Origin: Punica granatum | Lineage: Eukaryota; Streptophyta; Magnoliopsida; Myrtales; Lythraceae | Assembly (NCBI RefSeq): GCF_007655135.1 | Contig: NC_045134.1 | Coordinates: 18,376,568-18,440,567, forward strand | Direction of reading: 5' to 3' | DNA length: 64,000 nucleotides | Part shown: piece after piece, positions 48,837 to 61,385 of the stretch | Numbering within the stretch: the first letter of the stretch is position 1 | Layout: each line of letters opens with the position of its first letter | Translations under genes and position numbers: made by a program | The notes under the pieces: generated by a model | Seen by the model: the letters and a program-made list of their open reading frames with translations, nothing else | What the model was told of the DNA's origin: nothing | Database searches by the model: none

Positions 48837-49491
48837 GGAAAAATGACGCCGTCCATTACAGTTGAAAACAATTTTTAGTTTATCATATTTCAAAATATTA
48901 ACATGATTTATCAAGAAAATTTTAAAATTTTTCACCGTGCATCCTATTGTTACTCTTCCATCCAAAATTGAATTGAATGATAACGTTACTATGTTTTCAA
49001 GAACATAATTACACAAAAGGAAATTTGAGGTATTTAAATGAAATAAAATGAAAAATATCAAAAAAAAGAGGGGAAACAAGCGGCTGATCAGGGATCCTTC
49101 AAATTAGGGGTGTCGGGGGAGCTCCTGTCGAGAGTCGACCCCCTGATTGGGGTCGCCGGCCGACTTAGACTAGGCCGGTGACCCCAATCGGGGGGTCAAT
49201 TACAAGCGAGGGTGCTGGGTGGATGGCGGGGCTCCCCGATTAGCCCCTTGTTTCCCCCTTTTTTTTATATTTTTCATTTTATTTCGTTTAAATTCCTCAA
49301 ATTTTCTTTTTTGTAATCATGTTCCTGAAAATATAGTAACGTCACCATTCAATTCAATTTTGGACAGAAGAATAATGATATTATGCACTGTGAAAATTTT
49401 CAAAATTTTCTTGATGCACCATATTAATTTTTCAAATTATGATGTACTATCAAAATTGTTTTCAAACTGTGATATGTATTGGCATTTTCCC
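48837..49491. mobile_element. Mutator-like MITE, subfamily B, 655 bp, beside DOHH
   Basis: Ends GGAAAAATGAC and the reverse complement of GGGAAAATGCC, with inverted repeats of over 200 bp. Flanks tttaaata at 48829-48836 and 49492-49499. The GC-rich core (49080-49250) holds CCCCGATTGGGGTCGCCGGC-like palindromic blocks. It matches the element at 56293-57063 in layout. Confidence 0.8.
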
Positions 49492-52400
49492 TTTAAATAA
49501 ATCATATATATTTAAATATAGACAGGATGCGTTTCCGTACCACGTTTGATATCTCGTAACTATTTTTCTTACTCTTTTATAATAATCCTTAAAAATATAA
49601 TTATATTTCTTAATATTTTAACATGCATATAGATTTTTTATAGAGATTAAAAGTAATTTTTTTATTAATTAAAATGTTAATTAATGAATTTTCATTTTAA
49701 AAAATTAAATATTATTATTGTGATTAATAGTACTATTGAAATATTAAGTAATTTTCCTTAAAAGATTAAAATATAATAATTATTATTGTGATTAACCGTA
49801 CCAGATGAATACAAAGAAAAATATTCAGACAAGGATTGGAAAAGGATTCATATTCCATTATTGAACGAATATTCATAAATTTTTAGAAGTATTGTACAAC
49901 TAATGTTATTAAATCTTAATTAGTTAAATTTTTCACCAAAATGATTGGATCATTTTATTTAAAATATTTGAACTAATTAAATTTAATTTATGTAATATGA
50001 GAAAAATAAAGTACAAGTCGATACTAAAATTATTATTCTTAATGAAACTAAAGATTTTGAAAATATATTCGATATTTCACATCTAAAATTTGCCGTATTA
50101 AAGTTTCTTTTTTTCTTCTTAGAATTGTCGTATTAAAGTTTATAGTATAAATAATAATTTTTTTGCATATTGATATAAACTATAAATTCATATCAAATGT
50201 GTTTTCATATTTAACTTCATATTATAAAATTTTCTTCATAAAAGTCGTGCAATAGACGATTTCAATAACCAAGTTTACTTAATAAATGTAACTAAAATTG
50301 CCTAACAAATAGTAATAAATACGCTTAATAAATTAAGTTAAAATAACAAATGGGACTACATCATGATAGAGGTAATCTTATTTAAAAATCATATTATATG
50401 ATATTTTAAATTATGTAATTTATTTTCAACCCTTCATATAATCATCCAGTAAAAATTATATGAATACTGTAAGAGCCTTAGAAGAATCAATTTATGAAAA
50501 GTAAAATTTATTAAATGAAATTTCTCGTAATTTAATTTTAAATCTTACTAAAAGAAAATGGATAAAGTAATGTGCATGTAAGCCCAAAAAGCTAATTTTT
50601 AAGTAATTCATGCATGAATGATGCAGTAATTTTATTAAAGTGATTGTATCTTAGACCTTGATAAATCTTATATCTTATATCTTATCTTATATTTTGTCTT
50701 ATCTTATGCTATGGTTGGGGATAAGATTTTAGACTCCAACTCGATACGGCCTGTAAGGCCCAAAGACCTGAGCGAGGCCCTACAAGGCCCAGTTCGCTCA
50801 TTCACGGGACAGGCTCAGTCTTTCCAGCGAGGCTCACGAGCGAGGGCCTCTCAGCAAGAGTTATTATAAGAAATTTTCGTAACGACAAGATACACTCCCT
50901 AATATATCGAGGTATGAGATACGAAAATATACCAAATATCACGTTATGGTAGTAACGCAATCTATCTTTAACCCTCTATAAATGTGCGAACCTGAATTTC
51001 ATTTTGTCAGGGCTCGCTGCATGCCATGTTACACGACTTGGAAGTATCCATCTTCCCGAGGGATGCGAATGAACGTGCGCGTGAAAAGGAGTTGCCACTA
51101 CCTGTTTACGACTCAAAGGTCGAGAGTTGGTGTGTTGTCCGGGTCTAGGGATAAGAAATACATCAAGTCTACTCAGGCATATAGCCTTGCATAATTGGGA
51201 GTTCCGAGTTCGGAGATCCTATTACATGTAGGCTTATATCCCGCACACATTGTCGGTACTATAATTTATCTAAGGTTTGCCTTTTTTAGTTTGTTTACCA
51301 CGTTGATTAGGTATCGCATGTCTTACTCGGTTTGATACCGTAAATTCTTTGAAAAATGATCGATTCGAACTAAGAGCCCGAGAAAGGGGTAAACCCTCAT
51401 GTCAAAGGTTTAGCCGGTTGTTCACGCACCATAGTTAATTGGACCATGATGGTCGATTCCTCGTGCGGGCCGAAACTGCTAAACATAAGGCTTACGGCTT
51501 ACTCATCGTTAAGGAACATAGACCGACTCGACCGGTTCAACACTTAAACCGTTCGCTTGCCGACCAGGATTGTTACGTGAACAAATATACAAATAAATTC
51601 CTCGCATTATACTCTCAATATAATACAAATACATCAAATCGGATCCAATCGATTCACGTTCGGCCAATAGTTTGCTTCTACTTACAGGGAGTTTGAAAGA
51701 CCGAAACCGAAATTAATGCAACGCGGGCATATGAGAGCTAGGGATCGAGTATGACCGGACCGGTGGGTCCCAAGAGGACTGAGTGGTCCTCGCGATGGCC
51801 ATCGGATCGGTCGAGTTCATGGGTGATTATCTAATCTCATTTCACGCACCTCAATCCAAGTCATTATCCGCTTGGATCTTACTGGGATTGAGATAGGTGA
51901 CTCAAGGTTAGACCTCATGTTGTGCTCGAGTCATGCACACTTAGTGTGTAAGGGCATTGAACCCCGTGTTCAATGGTTGGGGCTTTGGACCTCGTGTTGC
52001 TCGTGTCCAATGGGTTCGAGCTTAACCCGAATAAAACAAAATGAATAAAACAAGGGGTGAGTTATTTGTGGAGTTTACGTAATTATCAGGTTGTGATTCT
52101 AGGTTGCTTGGCATGCAAGTTTTTTCCCTAGTCATGCAAACCCCGTTTGGGCACATACAATCAAAAGTAGGTTGTGGGCCACCCCGAAGGGAATGTTGCA
52201 ATCGGTCTATGTTTAGTGACAACTCGAAGGATACAAAATCTCATCCTCAAGTGTAATGGTGCGTGAATTTGTTTTCAATTTATCTGATTAATGGCGGTGA
52301 AAGATTAACCGGTTATGATCGGAGTCTGATTTTTACTTGAAGCATAAACCTAGAGACTGGCCCACCCATTCCGGTGCTTTTAATTATGTCTGATGTGTAA

Positions 52401-52840
52401 TTAGTCCGTTTTCGTGTTTTATGACAGATAAACCTGATTTAATGCACTAACTTTAAGAGGTGGGGAAAGTGAAATACCACGGGAGTGTCAAGATCTTTGC
52501 TCATGTCCTATGAAGAACCGGACAACTTTTCACTGGTTTTCCCGCTCGCGTCCCTAATCCACACTCCTAAGCGCTCGATTTATGTTAGAATGACCGAAAC
52601 ACTTTAGTCAGAGAGATAAGGTTGTATTGATGAGAGCTACGCCCGCACAGGCTGCCCATTTCTTCCCATAGCTTAGAGTGTTTCAACTACTCTAACCATA
52701 AGATTATCGGTAAACCAAGAAACGATCATCGTGCCCTTGTACCGGAAATTATTTTTCTGAAAACAGATCGAGACTGTGTGATTCGGACCATCGAAGTCGG
52801 TAGCATGTGTCAACTAATCTCCTAGATCCTCCAAGGTTAT
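49492..52840. other. Gene-free AT-rich then retroelement-like region
   Basis: 49500-50640 is AT-rich without recognised features. 50650-51250 looks like an LTR: GC-richer, with CTCTATAAATG near 50973 as a possible core promoter. 51250-52840 has retroelement-like non-coding sequence, including repeated phrases around 51950-52020 (GGTTCAATGGTTGGGG; CTCGTGTCCAATGG). LTR boundaries, a primer-binding site and pol motifs were not found. Confidence 0.35.
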
Positions 52841-53274
52841 TGACGCGAACCTCGACAAACCTACCGTGAGACCCAACAATAATAGAATGAGATCAAACTC
52901 GAGATTGTCCAATGAAGATTTCAGAGATAGGGAATATTGACCCGCTGACTATAAAGAGCCAGAAACCAATATTATAATATGGAATATTGACCCGCTAGCT
53001 ATAAGGAGCTAAAAACCAATATTATAAATGCCGAGAATCACAAGTCATCACACTTGTAATATCGCAAAGTTGCTGAGCAACAGCCGGAGAAAATCTATAT
53101 CACAAAGTTGAATGAAAATTGATTTATCTTTTCTAGAGATGGCACATGCCTATTTATAGAGAAATACTAGCTGATAACCTAAATGGACTAATGGGCTTGA
53201 CTAAAATAAATCCTAAGTGTAATGAGCCCAAAATGAAATAGGCCTAAGTTATTGAAAAGCAACTGAATTCAACT

Positions 53275-53868
53275 CTTTGAACTGGGATCATCTTCTAAAT
53301 AGATTTCTATGATATGAACGGTCGTGGCTTCTTGTTCCACATGCAGCCCGCCCAAGAGCTCGACTACTCCTCCATGGACATGCAATAACAGCCTTCGCAT
53401 GACTTGTTGGATTCGCTTGGCTCGTGCTCTTGTACTTGCTCTAGCTAGCACATGTTTATCCCAAAGCTCACCTTCATGCCTGACCCTGTCATCTTGGGAT
53501 TCTTCCTCATGTCCGTGTGAAAGGTCCTCTAGTTGGATCATATCATTCCCCCTCTCTTCAAAAGGATTCGTCCTCGAATTTATGACAACCGACTTGATTG
53601 GTGACTGTTCTAAGGGCATTTGCTCGAGAAACACATTCTTGAATTCCTCACTTTTCTCGCCAATGGAATGCTTGATTTGAAGTTGCTCTTCATCCATTTG
53701 GTTAGGTAGAAGCGGCAATAGTGTTGCGTTCCGACCATCGCTATCCAAGAATTGAGAAGCAGTGTGACCATTCTCTTTGCCGTTTGGTAGAAACTTGTTT
53801 GTGGGTTTCTCTTTTATTGGCTTCAAGGCTATTTTCTCTTCCTTCTTCGTCGAAGAACCCCACTTCAA
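53275..53868 (-). pseudogene. Retrotransposon polyprotein fragment, left arm
   Basis: Open frame of about 199 codons in the left arm. It nearly copies the right-arm frame (KWGSSTKKEEK; VVINSRTNPFEERGND; TRARAKRIQQ) and differs by scattered substitutions. It has no start of its own in the arm: the upstream gag part exists only in the right copy. The RTNPFEE and TRARAKR phrases resemble the C-terminal region of Gypsy polyproteins. No protease, RT or integrase is present. Confidence 0.65.
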
Positions 53869-53967
53869 TTTGCAAGAGGATCACGAAGGAGCAGTGGAAA
53901 TGATCAGAATAACGGAGGAACTGATTACAACATGATGATCCGGGATATGCAGCAATAATTTGAGCGC

Positions 53968-54675
53968 ATGAATGTGATGGTTGATTTGATTTACAATCGG
54001 TTGGAAAGGCGAGACAAGCGGATTAAACAATTGCTAGATGGCTATGACGAAGCTTCTGGTTCATCCTCTTGCAAATTGAAGTGGGGTTCTTCGACGAAAA
54101 AGGAAGAGAAAATAGCCTTGAAGCCAATAAAAGAGAAACCCACAAACAAATTTCAACTCAACGGCAAAGAGAATGGTCATATTGCTTCTCAATTCTTGAA
54201 CAGCGATGGTCGGAACGCAACACTATTGCCGCTTCTACCTAACCAAATGGATGAAGAGCAACTTCAAATCAAGCATTCCATTGGCGAGAAAAGTGAGGAA
54301 TTCAAGAATGTGTTTCTCGAGCAAATGCCCTTAGAACAGTCACCAATCAAGTCGGTTGTCATAAATTCGAGGACGAATCCTTTTGAAAAGAGGGGGAATG
54401 ATATGATCCAACTAGAGGACCCTTCGCACGGACATGAGGAAGAATCCCAAGATGACAGGGTCAGGCATGAAGGTGAGCTTTGGGATAAACATGTGCTAGC
54501 TAGAGCAAGTACAAGAGCACGAGCCAAGCGAATCCAACAAGCCATGCGAAGGCTGTTATTGCATGTCCATGGAGGAGTAGTTGAGCTCTTGGGCGGGCTG
54601 CATATGGAACAAGAAGCCACTACCATTCATATCCTAGAAATCTATTTAGAAGATGATCTCAGTTCAAATGGCTGA
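53968..54675 (+). pseudogene. Retrotransposon gag-like/polyprotein-end fusion, right arm
   Basis: Frame of 235 codons from ATG 53968. The start (VDLIYNRLERRDKRIKQLL) looks like a gag N-terminal coiled region; upstream of the ATG the frame seems to continue into QQ-FERMN-like sequence. It then runs through KWGSSTKKEEK, NSRTNPFEKRGND and TRARAKRIQQAMRRLL to a stop at 54673-54675. Joining a gag start to a polyprotein end without enzymes suggests an internally deleted, non-autonomous LTR element. Expression and function are unknown. Confidence 0.65.
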
Positions 54676-55103
54676 ATTCAGTTGCTTTTCAATAACCTAG
54701 GCCTATTTCATTTTGGGCTCATTACACTTAGGATTTATTTTAGTCAAGCCCATTAGCCCATTTAGGTTATCAACTAGTATCTCTCTATAAATAGGCATGC
54801 GACCTCCTTAGAAAAGACAGATCAATTTTCATTCAACTTTGTGAGAGAGATTTTCTCCGAGCTGTTGCTCAGCAACTTTGCGATATTACAAGTGTGATGA
54901 CTTGTGATTCCCGACATTTATAATATTGGTTTCTGCTCCTTATAGCTAGCGGGTCAATATTCTCTATTATAATATTGGTTTCTAGCTCTTTATAGTCAGC
55001 GGATCAATATTCTCTATCCCTGAAACCTTTATTGGACGATCCCGAGTTTGATCTCATTCTATTGTTGTTAGGTCTCGCGGCAGGTTCGTCGAGGTTTGTG
55101 TCA

Positions 55104-55737
55104 GTTATGTAGACCATGAGGCAGCCGAGAGACCGGTCAACCTGCCCGGAAGTGATGCAAGAAGAACTCCCACGTTCCAACTCAAGACACCTCAAATCGA
55201 GCCCGAACTCGAGTTAGGACGAGTGAGTCCTTCCTAAATATCCATGCTAAGTGTACCACGTGTCTCAATAATTTGTTAAAAATTATGGATTTTGAAAAGG
55301 ACATTTTACTTGTTCGTGATATCAACTAGATTACAATTAATGGTCGGTTCATGCGATTTATTTAAATATCGAGTGGATTAATCAGCCAAATGGATCGTCC
55401 CGATTATTACATGTGTGAGATTGATTAATTTGAATGGATTACCAAATGCTCTTGGTTTTATGAGTTTTGAATCGTTGAATCGACTATTGACGGACCGTCC
55501 GAATGGAATTCTAATCCCTAATTGCTTTAATTTTTCAAAACAACTCGTGACACGAGAACCGGGACGGGGTCATGAAAGTCAATGAGACTCGGCCAATGAT
55601 GGCCGAGAGCCCTTTGGGCCCTCATGGGCCCGCGGCGGTCTCCAATACACGAATTCATGCAAATATTAGCCGATTAAACACAATAGCATGAAAATCATGG
55701 AAATTATATAATTACATACACGTGTTGCATGTGACAG
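55104..55737. other. Retroelement-like sequence without coding
   Basis: Continues to the right of the inverted repeat. No gene recognised. Confidence 0.35.
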
Positions 55738-55992
55738 GAGCCTAGGAGGGTACCGAAAAAGCAAGTTATTGGCTTGTAGGCCTCTAATATCGTAACAAAG
55801 CCCTTCGACTCATTTATCTGGTTAGAAAGACCGAGTCAAAACATAAATCCTTAGACAGTTAATATCTTGATCCTGTAGGTGACTTAGGTGGCTCGCCGAC
55901 CAAATAAACAGTGTAGTGGCGACTCCAATCTCAATTGGGTCCCAAGCCACGTGAACTAATAGAACACTCAATTTGGTGGTAGAGGCCACTAT
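55738..55992 (+). repeat. LTR-retrotransposon-derived block, copy 2
   Basis: Counterpart of 36508-36750, same orientation, with several small differences. The shared end includes GTGTAGTGGC, CAATTGGGTCCCA and GGTGGTAGAG/GTCGGTAGCAGAG. Confidence 0.6.
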
Positions 55993-56292
55993 GCCTCAGG
56001 AAAGACATATCTCTGAGTACACCTGAGATTGCTCTTAATCTCAACTAAGGTCTCTGTTAATCGGGAACACTATATGAGACCAAACAACCCCAAATTTTGA
56101 AATATTTCAAAATCAATTTTTTTACATTTCAATACCTTGTATTGAAGGTATCTTGACAATTCTCAACAATATCTGATTATGGATGTGACACAATCAATAA
56201 TATCTCACTCTAAACATCATATGTAATTTTGGCATTCAACAACATTGAATTAACTATATCCGCCAAGGTACATATTTTTTCGATTTAAAATA

Positions 56293-57063
56293 GGAAAAAT
56301 AATACCGTATAGCACATAATTTTTATTTTTATCGCCATGTAGCATGCCATTAGTATTCTGTCAAGAATTGGACAACATTTTGATGTAGTAACCTTTTGAA
56401 AGGTATTTTCGCACAAAATGGAATTTGAGGGACTAAATTACATAAAATAAAATAAAATAAAATGTGAAATTAAATAAAAAAATTAAAAATTAAAAATGGG
56501 GAAAAGGCTAGCTGGGGTCAAGGGATCCCCTCACCACCCACCCAACCCCGATTAGGGCCGCTGGCCTACCCAGACAAGGCTGGCAACCCCAATCTAGGGG
56601 TCAGTGACCAAGGAAGGAGCCCCCGTCCCCTCCAATTTAGGGGATCCCAACCTCTGGATCCCCTAAATTAGGGGAGTTGGGCTCTAACCCCGGCCATCCA
56701 CACCTCGATTAGGGTCACCGGCATGGTCTGCGTTGACCAATGACCTCAATCGAGGGGCCGGTGGCTGGCGGAGAGCCCCATCCACCTCATGATTGGCCAC
56801 CAATTCTCTTTTTTCATTTTTTAAATAACTTTATATTTTATTTTATTTTATTTTATGTAATTTAGTCCATCAAGTTCCCTTTTGTGCAAAAGTACCCCTA
56901 AAAAGGTTGCCACGTCATAATTCCGTCCAATTCTTGACGGAATACCAAAGGCGTTCTACACAGTGGTAAAAATAAAAATTTCTATGTTGTCTCGTGAAAT
57001 GATTTTATTTTACACTGCAGTGTGATTTTCGAAAAATTACGTGCTGTATGGTGGTATTTTTCC
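56293..57063. mobile_element. Mutator-like MITE, subfamily B, 771 bp
   Basis: Ends GGAAAAATAATACC and its reverse complement GGTATTTTTCC. An exact 9-bp duplication tttaaaata lies at 56284-56292 and 57064-57072. Long inverted repeats include GTCCAATTCTTGAC. The GC-rich core (56510-56800) has CCCCGATTAGGGCCGCTGGC-like blocks. No transposase. Confidence 0.85.
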
Positions 57064-57072
57064 TTTAAAATA

Positions 57073-59879
57073 AGTGATTATCCAAAATATCATTGTCACT
57101 TAGATTGGTGTAATCCTTCATTTGCATCTATCAAAGAGACTTAGATTAAAACAAACCCCACACTTCTCATAGAAAACACAAATCAAAGATATAAGCAAAA
57201 GAACGAGATTTAACGATTTTGTTACTTACCTCAAACGCAGCGTTAGCCTCTACAACCATCTGAAATAACTCTTTTCGACTATTAGGGATCTATACCTTAG
57301 GGCAAATGGTTATGAGATGAAGACGGAATCAAATTTAAGTTTGGATAAGACGAGCTTCAGAGACGGTTAAAGAAGACAATGGTGATCCTGAACACAAAGT
57401 CCAAGAACATGTCAAATAACGATCTTCGATATTTAATAATTGATTCGAGACATGGGTTAACGCTTTCCGAAAAGAGTTATTCGCCCCAACACGAAGTGGC
57501 TAAAGGGTTTCGGCGAGTCTCTTCAAGAATACAACGAAGTTTTTACGTGTTCTATGATTAGCGAACTCGTAGAATACCATAAGTCTCTTATTCAATATTC
57601 CAAAATTGTTTGGAATAATCGATACAATGATTTTTGGCACTGGAGCCTCCATGTATATATTTTCAATGGGCACCAATGAATAGAAAAGACGTGTCTCTTA
57701 TTTGAGGTACGTGCCATAGAGGAACCTTGTATATTTTCGGCCAAAATAACTGTTTGTACGGACTGTCAAACATGCATTGATCGTACGAACGGTCAAACAG
57801 TAGTTGACCATATGGACTTTTTTTTAACCGAAATTTTATTTTTATCCACTTGGTGAGAGAATTAAATTACGTAATTGATGGAAAATATAAGCCTATTGAA
57901 TTTACAACTTAATTTCTCAACAGTTGATGCAATTCTAAGTTTGATGCGGCATTACGAGACAGGTGGCAAAAGCATATCTTCTTGAAAGTTGAACTCTATG
58001 TCGATATGATCTGCCGCCTCATTTGGAGCTCTCTATATATAGGTAATATAAAGCATGAAAATACAATTCGATTCGTTGGATGAAGAAGTTGATCCTGATT
58101 CGGAGACAAGACTGATGCAGCCAATCTGGTGATAAACCTTGCAAGCAAAAGAGGCTGGAATTGCTGTGTTGTAGCAAAAGATTCCTTGAAAGGGGATGAT
58201 TCTGCTGATGTTCTTGAAGGCCCAGCAGCATTGGAAGGAGTTTATTTGACAAAGAAGAATTTAAGGTCGTCTTCTATTGTCTCCAAGGGAAAGAAGATCC
58301 TCTATGGAAGCTAAGACCAGTCCTCTTGAGAATTTAAGGAAAACTGGAAGGCCAAGGCAGGCATATTCCATGAAGGTGCAATACAATTGGCTTGAGCCTT
58401 CTTTTCGTTACACGACTTATGTTTCTCCCATCTCAATGCCAGTGGCTGAGGAAATTCCGATTTGTACATCGGAAGATGTATCGATATATTTTCGTAGCGT
58501 GATCACGTATGTATCATTATCGTCGAACAGGGATGGGCCCAAGATTATGCTGTTTGTATTTTAAAGTATGAGTAAAACTTATAATAGCATTGTTCCTTTC
58601 ATGTTTCTTAAGCGCGTTCTTCTTTGTTGATTTCGTACAATTGGAAAGGTTGCAATTTTGTGAAATGAGTTACATAACATTTTTATTCTATATGCAACAG
58701 TTTATTTTGAAACTAATACGAGCTTACTAAAATTTAAGATATAGTATATCAATTAACTAACAAAATTAAATATTGTTGGAAGATTGAAAAATAAGACCGC
58801 ACCGGGCTAACATACTAGTATTACGTAAATAATAGCAAAATAAAGAAAATGTAATGTTTCAAAAATAAAAAATAAAAAGTTATTTTTTTAAAAGGAATTT
58901 ATAAATAATAAACAACTTCTAATTTTATTTTTTTAAACAGAGAGCTAAAGCACTAAGAGCTCCCGTTTGGTTTTCGAGTTGGATCATAATTCAATTTAAT
59001 TTGATTTTATTTGTTGACAAATATATATACGCGTGAGAATATATATATATATATACATATAGATGTGGAGGGAGATCTTTCTTCTCCATAATGAGGACTG
59101 AACCCCAACCGAATAAATTTTGCATCCAATTCAGGATATTGGATGGAAGAGGTGATTAGGTAAAAATCCTAAAGAATATCGGTGTATTTATCAGAAACCG
59201 AACCCAACAACAAATTTTGTAATCCTGGACTGAAATTCTTTGAGATTTTTTGAATTATATATAGAAATCCTGAACTGAACCGAACCGAAAAGAATAACAA
59301 ATATTGTTGTATTCTGTTCTTTTCGGTTTTCCCAGATTACCTGAATAATGGACAGCCCTATTTATCTTTTCATATTTTTCTTCTATTAATGAGACTCCTG
59401 TGACATAAAATCACATAATGCCTATGTCGACTGTGTAATTTAGGATGCAGTTGACTATATCTTCACGCACAAGTGTTAACTTGTATGTTTAATGATAGTA
59501 TTTGGTACCAAAAAGAGTCGAGCCATTAGTAACTCTGAGTACCATTTGGGGGTTGAACTTATCATCATATACGATAGACTGAAGGAAATCGGCTCGCAGA
59601 ATTTTGTATTAGTTTGTAGACAGAATCAAAGCTACGAAAGACGGAAACAAGCAAGAAAAAGATTTATGCAATTATAGCAGTAATTGTAAGCATTTCCATA
59701 AGACATTGTTCTAATCCGTCTCCTTACGTCACTCAACAGGTGATTAGCCAAAACAAAAATCTCTAAAATCACTCCCTTTATCAGTTACACAACAATTTCA
59801 CATCATGACTAACACTGAATAATTAGAATACAGTACACGCAGAAATTCAACCAACCTTACACATCAACTGAGATCTAAA
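57073..59879. other. Gene-poor interval left of the bHLH gene
   Basis: No gene recognised. Open stretches at 58129-58314 and 58277-58564 (plus, overlapping in different frames) read like decayed coding sequence (GWNCCVVAKDSLKGDD; GRPRQAYSMKVQYNWLEPSF) but match no family I know. A TA microsatellite lies near 59039-59056. The 3' UTR of the bHLH gene occupies the right end. Confidence 0.4.
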
Positions 59880-61385
59880 TCACTTGGCGAGAGCAGCAAC
59901 GAGCTTCTGCTTTAGTTGCTCAGCAGCGCCAGCTTGGGTCTGAACCGAGAAAGTGTGAACCACCTCCCTCTTGTCCATCATCAGCGAAACATCACATTCG
60001 GGAGTCACCTGCTGCTCCCTTAAAGCCTTTATCACTTCGGAAGCAGGGTGTGCCTCTAATGGACAGCTAACGGTTACAACTGCATCCTCATGCCTCGGCT
60101 GAACATCAAAATCGGGTACCATCAGCCTCTTCGAATTAACAGCCAGACTTTTCTCAGTTTCGAGAACCCTGATTTTCATCTGAAGATCGTTGATGTAAGT
60201 TATAGCATCTCCGAGTAGAGAAGCCTTGTCCATCTTCGATATGTTGGGAACAACTGCCCTCAGAGCATAAAACCGCTGATTGAGCTTCTCTCTCCTTTGC
60301 CTCTCCGCTTCTACATGGTTCAACGGTTCTTCCCGCCCATTAGCGGGCTTCCTTCCCCTTTTCCTCGGTTTCCTCTCGTCCATCGTAAGGGACATTTCAT
60401 CTCTTTGTTGCTCGAGATTAGAAATTCTCGCGTGTGGGCTGAAGTTCCCGACTGGAATCTGTGGGAAGAGTTTCCCTTCTCCATCAGTTGGACATCCATT
60501 GAAGACACTTCCATGTACTTGGCTAGAACTTATTGGTAATGCCTCGAAAGATTCAGAGACAAACCCAGAATCATCCTCCACCTTGGGAGAGAAGCTGATG
60601 CTGATAGATTGAGATTTCATACTGCCCAAACCCAATTCCTGCCCAAAAATCTTGGGTACCGACTTCGCTGCCACCAAAGCAGCAGCTCCAAATGTTTTTG
60701 TTATCAGCTCTGCCGTTTCTTGTTTCTCAGGAATCATTTGGACCGAACCGAGCTCCACAACACCACCTTTCACAGCTACAAATGCCACTGTCTTAAGCCC
60801 AGCTGAGCTTGCAAGAAGGGATCTCGACTTGTACTGATCCAAAGAACTAGACCCATTTGAAGACCAAATTAGCCTACTACCCTTATGAGCAGACATAGGA
60901 CCATCAGTCGAATCAGAACGAAATGAAAAATACATAGACGTCAAATAAAACATCTCCAAATCCGACACTCCATTTGAACCAGTCGCAGAGCTATTGTTAT
61001 CCTCGGACCTGCCAAAAATCCCACGAAGCTTCTGCAACACTAGCTTATTCATCTCATCTTTCTTCTGAACCCCATCAGGTTTACCACCACCAGAACCTCC
61101 ATCCTCCGCTACGCCAGGCTTTAGATCCCGGACATAGTGTCCATCGCCCCAGATCAAGGCGGTCCCGCCGGATTTCAACCCCACAACTCGCCAGAAAATG
61201 GCGTAATTCCAATCAGACCCCTCGAAGAGCTTCGTGAGCCCCGAACGGACATCGAGATCGCCAAGCGGCAGAACTAGGTCGCCTTTCAGAGCCGCAGATG
61301 ACATTACAGCCTCGCAAGCTTGACCACCCAACACCGACTCCACCATCGCTCTCTCATCATCATTGGACCAAAGCTTTCCCCCCAT
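59880..61385 (-). CDS. MYC-type bHLH transcription factor, bHLH3/13/17 (JAM)-like, intronless
   Basis: Nuclear DNA-binding regulator of 501 residues. Residues 5-235 form a bHLH-MYC_N domain ([46 protein letters not shown]), which in this family binds JAZ repressors. After a variable linker, a basic stretch ([15 protein letters not shown]) leads into the bHLH at about 350-410: HVEAERQRR carries the His-Glu-Arg set for G-box recognition, then [15 protein letters not shown]. The C-terminal 70 residues look like an ACT-type dimerisation fold. In Arabidopsis the bHLH3/13/17 clade represses jasmonate responses by competing with MYC2; placing this gene there rather than with MYC2 rests on its shorter length and N-terminus, and is an inference. 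The start is the ATG at 61385, directly before the conserved LWSNDD block. The coding region has no intron, as is common in this group. Confidence 0.93.
   Translation of the reverse strand: MGGKLWSNDDERAMVESVLGGQACEAVMSSAALKGDLVLPLGDLDVRSGLTKLFEGSDWNYAIFWRVVGLKSGGTALIWGDGHYVRDLKPGVAEDGGSGGGKPDGVQKKDEMNKLVLQKLRGIFGRSEDNNSSATGSNGVSDLEMFYLTSMYFSFRSDSTDGPMSAHKGSRLIWSSNGSSSLDQYKSRSLLASSAGLKTVAFVAVKGGVVELGSVQMIPEKQETAELITKTFGAAALVAAKSVPKIFGQELGLGSMKSQSISISFSPKVEDDSGFVSESFEALPISSSQVHGSVFNGCPTDGEGKLFPQIPVGNFSPHARISNLEQQRDEMSLTMDERKPRKRGRKPANGREEPLNHVEAERQRREKLNQRFYALRAVVPNISKMDKASLLGDAITYINDLQMKIRVLETEKSLAVNSKRLMVPDFDVQPRHEDAVVTVSCPLEAHPASEVIKALREQQVTPECDVSLMMDKREVVHTFSVQTQAGAAEQLKQKLVAALAK

Larger units (their letters stand above)
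52841..55103. repeat. Large inverted repeat of an LTR-retrotransposon 3' end
   Basis: The left arm 52841-53882 and right arm 54062-55103 are reverse complements of about 1042 bp each, with a few percent mismatch, around a spacer of about 179 bp. Each arm holds the same reading frame end followed by LTR-like sequence with a TATA box (CTCTATAAATAGGCAT, near 54781-54796 in the right arm). The outer ends share GTCGAGGTT. A transcript across this region could fold into a long hairpin. Confidence 0.9.

Noticed and set aside
53324..53680. 118-codon Cys/Ser-rich plus-strand frame
   Set aside because: It is the antisense shadow of the retrotransposon frame in the left arm; the mirrored frame at 54264-54626 is the same effect.
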